This document shows, one piece after another, positions 32,159-37,821 of a stretch of DNA of 37,821 nt. Made by a program: the position numbers and the translations under genes. The notes under the pieces were generated by a model. That model searched no databases. It was given only the letters and a program-made list of their open reading frames with translations, and was not told the DNA's origin. Origin of the DNA: Dehalococcoidales bacterium (GTDB lineage: Bacteria > Chloroflexota > Dehalococcoidia > Dehalococcoidales > CSSed11-197); assembly GCA_028717385.1 (NCBI GenBank), contig JAQUNW010000011.1, positions 1 to 37,821 of the forward strand. Direction: 5' to 3'. Numbering within the stretch: position 1 is the stretch's first letter; every line of letters starts with the position of its first letter.

Positions 32159-32713
32159 TTGTCAGCAGAAAAAATAAGTGAAGCACTGATTTCGGCCGGT
32201 ATCCCCCCAGAACTGGTCATTGTAATTATTGCCGCACTCCCCATAATTGAACTAAGAGGGGCCATCCCCTTTGGTATCAACCTGTTGGGCATGCCATGGT
32301 ATACCGTTTTACCCCTGGCAATACTCGGGAATATGCTCCCCGTACCATTAATCCTGATCTTTATTGAATTCGTGGCCGGCTGGTTAAGCCGCATGCCAGT
32401 ATTTGACAAGTTTTTTAACTGGCTTTTTGAAAGAACTCGTCGAAATAGCGGCATTATAGAAAAATACAAGCGTATTGGCCTTGCTTTGTTCGTAGCAGTA
32501 CCTATTCCAGCTACAGGAGCATGGACAGGTTCTCTTGCGGCAGTTCTTCTTTCTATCGAGCGAAAGTGGGCAGGACTAGCGATCCTGACGGGGGTTATAA
32601 TTGCCGGTATAATTGTTACAATCCTTAGCCTATTGGGGTGGACAGGGGCAATTATTGCCGGGGTAGCCTTATGCCTGCTATTGGTCTATGGTTTTTGGCG
32701 CTCTGCTCGTTAG
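32159..32713 (+). CDS. Small multidrug-export-like membrane protein (COG2426 type)
   Basis: A 184-aa membrane protein with the family hallmark PIIELRGAIPFGI in the first helix, then four or five further helices and PIPATGAWTGSLAA. The family is annotated as putative small multidrug exporters, although transport has been shown for few members. I choose TTG 32159 with GAGG 5 nt upstream; an upstream TTG at 32102 coincides with the promoter -35. It is convergent with a small minus-strand gene whose stop lies 3 nt away. Confidence 0.8.
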   Translation: MSAEKISEALISAGIPPELVIVIIAALPIIELRGAIPFGINLLGMPWYTVLPLAILGNMLPVPLILIFIEFVAGWLSRMPVFDKFFNWLFERTRRNSGIIEKYKRIGLALFVAVPIPATGAWTGSLAAVLLSIERKWAGLAILTGVIIAGIIVTILSLLGWTGAIIAGVALCLLLVYGFWRSAR

Positions 32714-32716
32714 CTG

Positions 32717-32875
32717 CTACAATTCTGCGGTATCATAACCTCCATTTAATCTATTTAATAATACCTTCTCCAGAATTAATTGAGCGCGAATTTGTAACAC
32801 CCTGTGTTTTCTTAGTCCATCCAAATCAGCATCATCAGCCTTTCTTCCCTTTGAAGCCGATAATAATTTCTTCAT
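32717..32875 (-). CDS. Small hypothetical protein (52 aa)
   Basis: An open frame with ATG at 32875, an AGGGA about 10 nt upstream and a charged, helical product (SASKGRKADDADLDGLRKHR near the start). A TTG at 32929 would extend it to 70 aa. I know no matching family. The charge pattern and its ending exactly at the convergent neighbour suggest a real gene, but it could be chance. Confidence 0.35.
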   Translation of the reverse strand: MKKLLSASKGRKADDADLDGLRKHRVLQIRAQLILEKVLLNRLNGGYDTAEL

Positions 32876-33011
32876 AGGGACGTTTTCCCTGAACCATTTG
32901 AGGGTGATAAAATCGTAGAATAATGACAATAACGGTAGGCAGAGTTCGCTTTTGGTTGAACAGTCTTTTTACTATGTTATACCCACTACTCAAAAAGAGT
33001 AGGGATGTAAT

Positions 33012-33338
33012 ATGGATTTTATCAAAGAAAAACTACTTAATAAAACTGCAATTACAGGCATATCAGCTATTATTTTATCTTCCGCTTCATTCATTGCTCA
33101 ATTCATGCTTGAGGGCTGGGAGATGGTAATATCACAATGGCTTTCACCAATGGGCATAGCATCAATTATATTATTTCTACTTGGCAGTGTGCTTATTATA
33201 TGGAACACTTTTAGAAGGGAATTAACCTTTGAACAAAAAGGAGAAATTGTTGCAGATAGAGAAATATATTTACCGCAACTTGTTCTAACAGTAGATAGCC
33301 TATCGAATCGTAAGGAAGAACTTGCGGAAAACCAATAA
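33012..33338 (+). CDS. Hypothetical two-helix membrane protein (108 aa)
   Basis: A 108-aa protein with two hydrophobic segments (ITGISAIILSSASFIAQFML and MGIASIILFLLGSVLIIW), then a charged C-terminal tail of about 40 residues with a helical pattern. No family recognised. The start is preceded by a weak AGGG, which lies in the right arm of a small hairpin (CTACTC 32986-32991 and GAGTAG 32997-33002), so translation might be affected by that fold. It lies in an accessory-looking stretch before the integrase remnant. Confidence 0.55.
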   Translation: MDFIKEKLLNKTAITGISAIILSSASFIAQFMLEGWEMVISQWLSPMGIASIILFLLGSVLIIWNTFRRELTFEQKGEIVADREIYLPQLVLTVDSLSNRKEELAENQ

Positions 33339-33380
33339 GGGTACATAAAATATAATATCCTCCCTTGAAAATTTTACTAA

Positions 33381-33686
33381 AACCCCCGCCCTGAATTAAC
33401 CAGTATATTCACAGGAACGGGGGTTAAAAACGTGAGGTTTAGTTGTTTAAGGCATAAATTTCCGAGACTTATGCTTTTCATAGGTGTATCTCCTAAGGTT
33501 ATCAGAGAGGCCGTGGGGCACATCCTAGTTGCCTTTACACTCGACAACTATTCCCATATAATTAATGGCATTCAAGAGAAAGCCATGTTGTTGTTAAATG
33601 AAGTGATACCGGAAGGTGTTTTAAATCAAATTAACACAAAATTAACACAAAAAGTTAATGAAGGGTTTCTAAATAACCAGTTTTAG
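33381..33686 (+). pseudogene. Tyrosine recombinase (phage integrase) C-terminal remnant
   Basis: The frame preserves the C-terminal half of a site-specific tyrosine recombinase. LRHKFPRLML corresponds to the usual HDLRHTFATLML, with the first histidine changed to serine. VSPKVIREAVGH matches the VxPKVVxExLGH segment, and FTLDNYSHII keeps the nucleophile tyrosine. A stop at 33378-33380 ends the open frame upstream, and no N-terminal domain is found, so the protein cannot be functional as is. An internal ATG or GTG at 33432 could give an 84-aa fragment. It lies 6 nt before tRNA-Arg(TCT), a typical attachment locus, pointing to a decayed integrative element. Confidence 0.75.
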
Positions 33687-33692
33687 CTTCAA

Positions 33693-33768
33693 GTCCCTGT
33701 AGCTCAGTGGATAGAGCGGCTGCCTTCTAAGCAGCGGGTCGTGGGTTCGAATCCCTCCAGGGACGCCA
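33693..33768 (+). tRNA. tRNA-Arg (anticodon TCT)
   Basis: A complete cloverleaf. Acceptor GTCCCTG (33693-33699) pairs with CAGGGAC (33758-33764), with discriminator G33765 and an encoded CCA (33766-33768), unlike the other two tRNAs in the window. The D-arm is GCTC/GAGC, the anticodon arm is GCTGC-CTTCTAA-GCAGC (anticodon TCT), and the T-arm contains GTTCGAAT. It decodes AGA. Confidence 0.95.
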
Positions 33769-33965
33769 TTTATTTCTTTCACTCTCCCCGTTCAATTCGA
33801 ATCATCGAATTCAAACTCCAGAAGGCTACCCAACCTATCCTCCCCGTATTGATTCTTCTTTACCTTTTTCCGCACTCGTTACTTGTGGAGTGTATGTTAT
33901 TGATGTCCGCGGTAAAAGATCAGAGGGTTTGAAAAGAAACCAGATATTTGTAATGGAAAGTTAGC

Positions 33966-33993
33966 TTGACATCTTGTTCCATGGTGATATAAT
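33966..33993 (+). promoter_or_regulatory. Near-consensus promoter with TTCCATGG repeats, before the XRE regulator
   Basis: TTGACA (33966-33971) and TATAAT (33988-33993) match the sigma-70 consensus exactly, with 16-nt spacing. TTCCATGG lies inside the spacer (33977-33984) and again, as the perfect palindrome TTCCATGGAA, at 34014-34023 next to the ribosome binding site. These are plausible operators for the regulator encoded immediately downstream. The stretch 33769-33965 holds no recognised gene. Confidence 0.7.
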
Positions 33994-34035
33994 AGAGATA
34001 TGTAAAGCAGACTTTCCATGGAAGGGGGTGGGATC

Positions 34036-34236
34036 TTGAAAAATAGACTAGAGGAAATCCGAAGAGCTAAAGGTATAAAGCAAGAGGATTTAGCCTCAGC
34101 TCTTGAAGTTTCAAGGCAAACAATTGGCTCGTTGGAAAACGGTCGGTATAACCCTTCAATCGTTCTGGCTTTTAAAATAGCCCGGTATTTCGGGTTAAGC
34201 ATCGAGGAAGTTTTTATTTACCAGGAGGAACAGTAA
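34036..34236 (+). CDS. XRE/Cro-family transcriptional regulator
   Basis: A 66-aa protein that is little more than a helix-turn-helix: KNRLEEIRRAKGIKQEDLAS, then VSRQTIGSLENGRYNPS, ending EEVFIYQEE. This is the compact family often encoded with a small membrane protein. I start at TTG 34036, which has GGGGGTG upstream; ATG 34018 would translate the binding site itself and break the family pattern. It is followed one base later by the membrane protein gene. It may repress its own strong promoter through the TTCCATGG sites. Confidence 0.85.
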   Translation: MKNRLEEIRRAKGIKQEDLASALEVSRQTIGSLENGRYNPSIVLAFKIARYFGLSIEEVFIYQEEQ

Positions 34237-34237
34237 G

Positions 34238-34675
34238 ATGAAACAATATAAGGTTGCTCGGCACTTTATCCTGGCGGCAATCGGATTTTTTATATTTGCT
34301 GCAGGTTTAGCGCTCATTAAACTGTTTCCCGATACAGACGGTATATTAAAAACCCTTCCGTTTATATGTATAGGGTTAGGTTCAGGGATCTTTGGTGGAA
34401 ATATCGGAACAGCAATTAATAACAAAGCCATGCTAAAAAACCCACAATTAGCAAAACAAAAGGAAATCGAGCAAAAAGATGAGCGGAATCAAGCTATCAG
34501 TAATAAGTCGAAGGCACGAGTGTACGATCTGATGATCTTTGTGTTCGCTGCAATAATAGTTGCTTTTGCACTTATGCAAGCTGATATACATGTGATCCTT
34601 GCATTGGTAGCGATCTATCTGTTCTTTATATTTTCAAATGTTTATTATTTTTACAAATACAACCAGGAAATGTAA
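34238..34675 (+). CDS. Four-helix membrane protein paired with the XRE regulator
   Basis: A 145-aa integral membrane protein. Two helices lie in the N-terminal half (ILAAIGFFIFAAGLALI and FICIGLGSGIFGGNIG), a charged central loop follows (NPQLAKQKEIEQKDERNQAI), and two helices lie in the C-terminal half. The KDERN-type loop recalls DUF2178/DUF6442-like proteins that accompany small XRE regulators in other bacteria; function unknown. AGGAGG overlaps the end of the regulator gene, so the two are co-expressed. Confidence 0.75.
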   Translation: MKQYKVARHFILAAIGFFIFAAGLALIKLFPDTDGILKTLPFICIGLGSGIFGGNIGTAINNKAMLKNPQLAKQKEIEQKDERNQAISNKSKARVYDLMIFVFAAIIVAFALMQADIHVILALVAIYLFFIFSNVYYFYKYNQEM

Positions 34676-34679
34676 GTGT

Positions 34680-35902
34680 TCAAATGGGGTGCTTCCCCTG
34701 CCGGGTACAAATATACCAAATTCAGTAATTTGGACATATTAAGTCAATATAAGCATAACTGGTACTGGAATTTTGTCTTAACCATGGGCGATTCTACGAA
34801 TATTTGAAATAAGCAACCTGAATGATTTCTTGTTTACCCCAAACCCCGATGGTAACTTTGACTCGCAATCCGTCAACTGTACAACTCAGTGTGGTTGAAT
34901 CACCCTGGGTTTCCGCTTTGACTGTCTCGGTATAATCCTCCGCATCTTTGAGCATAGCCCGGTAATGCTCTATTGCTTCCAGGCTGGTACCTTTATAACT
35001 GAACATTTTAGAAGACAGTATTGACCCATTGGGAGGATTGCTGTTGCAAGCATAATGTTCCTGCCAAGTTTCATCTGGTTTGTAAAGATCGCCAAGCCAC
35101 TCAGGGAAATCGGTCTGCAGGTAATTTTCAGTTATCCCAAGATTGTTTGGCAGTAATACTGAAAGGTATACAATGGTATCACTGCTCCAGTCATCCCAGC
35201 GTGCGCTAACCTCATAACCATCTATCGTGCCAAGGGCATCATAAAAATTGGATTCCTCTGCTGTTTGCAAAAGATCTCTATAGTAAACCTGTATTTCTTC
35301 TCTGGTTTTGTCAGTTACGTAGATAACACTGAAGTTGTTGTAGTAACCATCCCTGCCGTTATTATAAGCCGGAAATTGGATGTCCAGCGAACAGAGGTCG
35401 ATAGCTAAACTACCATACACTGGCCATATGTCTTCTGGGTATCCTTCAAGAAGGTAACCATGATAACTCTGCATATAAGGATCAATACTAGTGGTAGGCG
35501 GGGGAGGGGTTGTTGTCGAGGTTGGGGGAAGGGTTGTTGTCGAGGTTGGGGTAGCAGTGGGAGCAGTTGTTGTTGTCGTAGTTGGCTTGGGGGTATAAGG
35601 TATTTGCGTAGTTGGACCTGCGGTTGTCAAAGAGTTGGTTGTTGTCACTGGGTTCGAACTAGTTGGAGCGCCCGGTAAAGAAGTAGTAAAGACAGGAGGA
35701 GTGCTATATACCGGTGTAGTTGCAGGAGTGTCAGACTTACAACCAGAAAATGGTACAGGCGCCAGAACTATGCCCAAGGCAACAATCGCAGTGAAAATTT
35801 TATTCATTAACAATTCCCTCAAATATAATATTTTAACGGGTCATTATACATTAAGTATTTTGATAAAACTAGATAGATCGCCTTTATGAGCACCCCATTT
35901 GA
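34680..35902. repeat. 14-bp inverted repeat bracketing the lipoprotein gene
   Basis: TCAAATGGGGTGCT at 34680-34693 recurs as its exact reverse complement at 35889-35902. The single gene between the two copies is the minus-strand lipoprotein gene. The match does not extend beyond 14 bp on either side, and I found no flanking target duplication. Confidence 0.5.
34794..35807 (-). CDS. Secreted lipoprotein with Thr/Pro-rich linker and duplicated C-terminal domain
   Basis: A 337-aa protein with a signal peptide and lipobox (VPFSGC, cysteine about residue 22), so it is predicted to be anchored outside the cytoplasmic membrane. Residues 25-110 are a low-complexity Thr/Pro/Ser linker of the kind that is often glycosylated or spans an outer layer. 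The rest looks like two related units: each has a FPxxLxxxY-like start, a TxxxxxxxYRxxLxxAE helix (residues near 180 and 290) and a closing strand. I know no named family. ATG 35807 has GAGGG 8 nt upstream; an upstream start at 35822 is less likely. Confidence 0.75.
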   Translation of the reverse strand: MNKIFTAIVALGIVLAPVPFSGCKSDTPATTPVYSTPPVFTTSLPGAPTSSNPVTTTNSLTTAGPTTQIPYTPKPTTTTTTAPTATPTSTTTLPPTSTTTPPPPTTSIDPYMQSYHGYLLEGYPEDIWPVYGSLAIDLCSLDIQFPAYNNGRDGYYNNFSVIYVTDKTREEIQVYYRDLLQTAEESNFYDALGTIDGYEVSARWDDWSSDTIVYLSVLLPNNLGITENYLQTDFPEWLGDLYKPDETWQEHYACNSNPPNGSILSSKMFSYKGTSLEAIEHYRAMLKDAEDYTETVKAETQGDSTTLSCTVDGLRVKVTIGVWGKQEIIQVAYFKYS

Positions 35903-36074
35903 CTATAATCAAACATCAAAAACTTCAGGATTAATTTCTTCCTCACGGATAAAAATGTGCGAATTCACACTGGTTTTACAGTATAATGGTAACGCTTGTC
36001 AGCGGTAGATTATACAAGCTCTGCCCTGGCAAATAATAATAAGTAAAAAAGCCGTTTACTGGAGGGCGATATTA
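35808..36074. other. Divergent intergenic region with possible operator and -10 element
   Basis: Between the divergent lipoprotein and ATPase genes I see one arm of the inverted repeat (35889-35902), an imperfect 14-nt palindrome GTGCGAATTCACAC (35957-35970, one mismatched pair) and a TATAAT (35982-35987) without a good -35. A TATAAT also occurs on the minus strand near 35844 for the lipoprotein gene. No coding frame was recognised. Confidence 0.35.
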
Positions 36075-37821
36075 ATGGAAAACTACGAAAAGCTGGGTGT
36101 CTTTTACCTGGGCAAGAATTATGATTTGAAAAGCAAACAGAACCAGGAGCAGCTGCTGCTGTATGACTCGAAAGATCTGGTAACCCATGCCGTATGCGTT
36201 GGTATGACCGGCAGTGGAAAGACAGGTCTTTGTGTTTCTCTCATAGAAGAAGCAGCTATGGATGGCATTCCAGCTATTTGTATAGACCCCAAAGGGGATC
36301 TTACCAATCTTCTGCTGACTTTTCCAGATTTGGCGCCAGAAGATTTTTTACCCTGGATTAATAGTGACGATGCCCGTAAAAAGGGGTTAACCGATCAAGA
36401 ATATGCGATAAAGCAAGCAGCATTATGGAAGAATGGTCTTGCTTCATGGGATGAAAGCGGTGATCGAATACGAAAACTCAGGCAATCTGCCGATTTCTCT
36501 ATTTACACTCCAGGCTCAACCGCAGGTATTCCCGTTTCAATTATTAAGTCCTTCGATGCACCACCACAAGCAATAATTGAAGATGGCGAACTGTTTCAAG
36601 AGCGAATAAGCACCACAGCTACAAGCCTTCTCGGTATTATCGGTATTGACGCCGATCCTATAACCAGCCGGGAGCACATACTTATTTCCACCCTACTTAA
36701 TCATGCCTGGAGCAAGGGGCAGGATATGAGTATCGCGGGCTTGATATCACAAATTCAGTCCCCACCTGTAAGTCGCATCGGAGTGATGGATTTAGATTCT
36801 TTTTTCCCGGCTAAAGACCGGTTTGCTCTGGCGCTTGCTTTCAATAATCTGTTGGCGGCACCAGGATTTAGCTCCTGGCTTGAGGGAGAAGCTCTTGATA
36901 TACAATCCATACTTTACACGCCATCTGGAAAACCAAGAATAGCTATCTTTTCTATTGCCCACCTCAGCGATTCGGAAAGGATGTTTTTTGTATCTCTTTT
37001 ACTAAACCAGATTTTAGGATGGACTCGCTCACAATCTGGTACTACCAGCCTGAGGGCTATCGTATACATGGATGAAATATACGGTTTCATTCCTCCGGTT
37101 GCCAATCCACCTTCCAAGACCCCGTTTCTTACAATGCTAAAACAGGCCAGGGCATTTGGGGTTGGAGTAGTACTGGCTACCCAGAACCCGGTTGACCTGG
37201 ATTACAAGGGGTTATCCAACGCAGGCACCTGGTTTATCGGGAGGCTGCAGACCGAAAGAGATAAGTTGAGAATGCTGGATGGCCTGGAAGGTATTGCGGC
37301 ATCCAGCGGCATGAAGTGGGATCGGGGCAGTATGGAACAGACTCTGGCAGGTTTGAGCAGTCGAATATTTCTTTTAAACAATGTTCATGAGGACTCACCG
37401 GTTATTTTCCAGACTCGCTGGGCGATGTCTTATCTGCGTGGCCCCCTTACCCGCACACAGATCAAACAACTGATGGATCCAATAAAAGAAGCACAGAATG
37501 CAGCTTCGCCATCTGGCAATGCATTACCTGATAACTTGCACAAGCAAGCGGCGCACGTGAAAACTAATCAATTAGCGCCGGAGCCGGTGGCGATTCAGCA
37601 TAACCGCCCGGTTCTGCCGCCCAGGATAGCTCAATATTTTGTGCCAGCCCGTGGCAGTCAACCCGGAGGGGCAAGCCTGTACTATCGGCCTGAGGTTATT
37701 GGTTCTGGAAAGGTACATTTCTCAAGTGTAAAAGCCGGGGTGAATTTTGTAAAAGACGTGTTCTACCGGGCGCAGGTGAGCGACGCTCCAGTTCCGGTTG
37801 ATTGGGAAACGGCGGAAGAGG
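36075..37821 (+). CDS. HerA/VirD4-like P-loop ATPase, 3' end beyond the window
   Basis: The frame is open from ATG 36075 (GGAGGG 9 nt upstream) to the window edge, 582 codons without a stop. Walker A is GMTGSGKTG (residues 43-51), followed by CIDPKGDLTNLL, and the Walker B-like AIVYMDEIYGF is near residue 330, then QARAFGVGVVLATQNP and SNAGTWFIGRLQTERDK, a pattern of HerA/FtsK-superfamily ATPases with DUF87/DUF853-type domains. Such proteins are hexameric DNA or protein pumps, but this subfamily is uncharacterised to my knowledge. The C-terminal part past residue 500 begins a separate region (PPRIAQYFVPARG-like). Not obviously part of a conjugation or phage-defence operon in what can be seen. 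Confidence 0.85.
   Translation, partial: MENYEKLGVFYLGKNYDLKSKQNQEQLLLYDSKDLVTHAVCVGMTGSGKTGLCVSLIEEAAMDGIPAICIDPKGDLTNLLLTFPDLAPEDFLPWINSDDARKKGLTDQEYAIKQAALWKNGLASWDESGDRIRKLRQSADFSIYTPGSTAGIPVSIIKSFDAPPQAIIEDGELFQERISTTATSLLGIIGIDADPITSREHILISTLLNHAWSKGQDMSIAGLISQIQSPPVSRIGVMDLDSFFPAKDRFALALAFNNLLAAPGFSSWLEGEALDIQSILYTPSGKPRIAIFSIAHLSDSERMFFVSLLLNQILGWTRSQSGTTSLRAIVYMDEIYGFIPPVANPPSKTPFLTMLKQARAFGVGVVLATQNPVDLDYKGLSNAGTWFIGRLQTERDKLRMLDGLEGIAASSGMKWDRGSMEQTLAGLSSRIFLLNNVHEDSPVIFQTRWAMSYLRGPLTRTQIKQLMDPIKEAQNAASPSGNALPDNLHKQAAHVKTNQLAPEPVAIQHNRPVLPPRIAQYFVPARGSQPGGASLYYRPEVIGSGKVHFSSVKAGVNFVKDVFYRAQVSDAPVPVDWETAEE

Noticed and set aside
33381-33425. AACCCCCG/CGGGGGTT inverted repeat as a terminator
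   Set aside because: The 8-bp stem has a 29-nt loop and no T-run, and it lies within the open part of the integrase remnant.
34716-34733. CCAAATT-CAGT-AATTTGG palindrome as a terminator
   Set aside because: The 7-bp stem is AT-rich and followed by no T-run in either direction; too weak to call.
35482-35700. GGTTGTTGTCGAGG-type short repeats that could suggest a CRISPR or tandem array
   Set aside because: They are degenerate and simply encode the Thr/Pro linker; there is no repeat-spacer regularity. No CRISPR array was found anywhere in the window.
35460-35889. Plus-strand open frames rich in Gly, Arg and Cys
   Set aside because: They are antisense to the Thr/Pro-rich linker and signal-peptide region of the lipoprotein; the composition is a by-product of that low-complexity DNA.

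Overview
The window looks like a chromosomal segment of an anaerobic bacterium, most likely a Chloroflexota of the class Dehalococcoidia. The evidence is the gene content (four-subunit 2-oxoacid:ferredoxin oxidoreductase, Mrp/Mbh-type antiporter operon, LL-diaminopimelate aminotransferase, archaeal-type phosphoglycerate mutase) and a dxs-pgk-apgM-tpiA-miaA-dapF-dapL-hflX order that I recall from that group. This placement is inference from memory; no database was searched.

Layout. (1) 1-1300: the 5' end of a probable transposase on the minus strand, preceded by a terminator-like hairpin, then a Ca2+/Na+ antiporter-like gene. (2) 1414-7550: tRNA-Arg(CCG), then a tight operon encoding the gamma, delta, alpha and beta subunits of a pyruvate/2-oxoacid:ferredoxin oxidoreductase, followed directly by NuoE-, NuoF- and HoxU-like subunits. 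Together these suggest an oxidoreductase wired to an NAD(H) flavoprotein module. The gamma gene has no ATG, GTG or TTG start. (3) 7599-15981: tRNA-Pro(TGG), a stand-alone LigD-type phosphoesterase, a small unknown protein, and an eleven-gene Mrp/Mbh-like antiporter operon (E, F, G, MbhD-like, MbhE-like, B, C, then three large MrpD/NuoL-like subunits with a small membrane protein among them). No hydrogenase genes accompany it. (4) 16171-17442: glutamate dehydrogenase with its own promoter and terminator. (5) 17751-18831 (minus): a reductase and Rieske ferredoxin pair. (6) 19097-21691 (minus): a 71-aa unknown protein, ftsA and ftsZ, with a promoter and a clear terminator. (7) 21856-22548: a DUF5343-like gene, convergent with (8) 22573-31953 (minus), an eight-gene operon for isoprenoid precursor synthesis, lower glycolysis, tRNA modification, lysine/peptidoglycan precursor synthesis and a ribosome-associated GTPase. 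(9) 32100-37821: an accessory-looking region. It holds a small membrane exporter, small hypothetical genes, a decayed tyrosine recombinase next to tRNA-Arg(TCT), an XRE regulator with a membrane protein under a near-consensus promoter, a Thr/Pro-rich lipoprotein bracketed by a 14-bp inverted repeat, and the 5' part of a HerA/VirD4-like ATPase that runs off the window.

How the parts may work together (inference): the oxidoreductase operon links 2-oxoacid and ferredoxin chemistry to NAD(H). The Mrp-like complex would move Na+/H+ across the membrane but has no redox module here. The dxs operon joins triose metabolism (pgk, apgM, tpiA) to DXP synthesis, which uses pyruvate and glyceraldehyde 3-phosphate.
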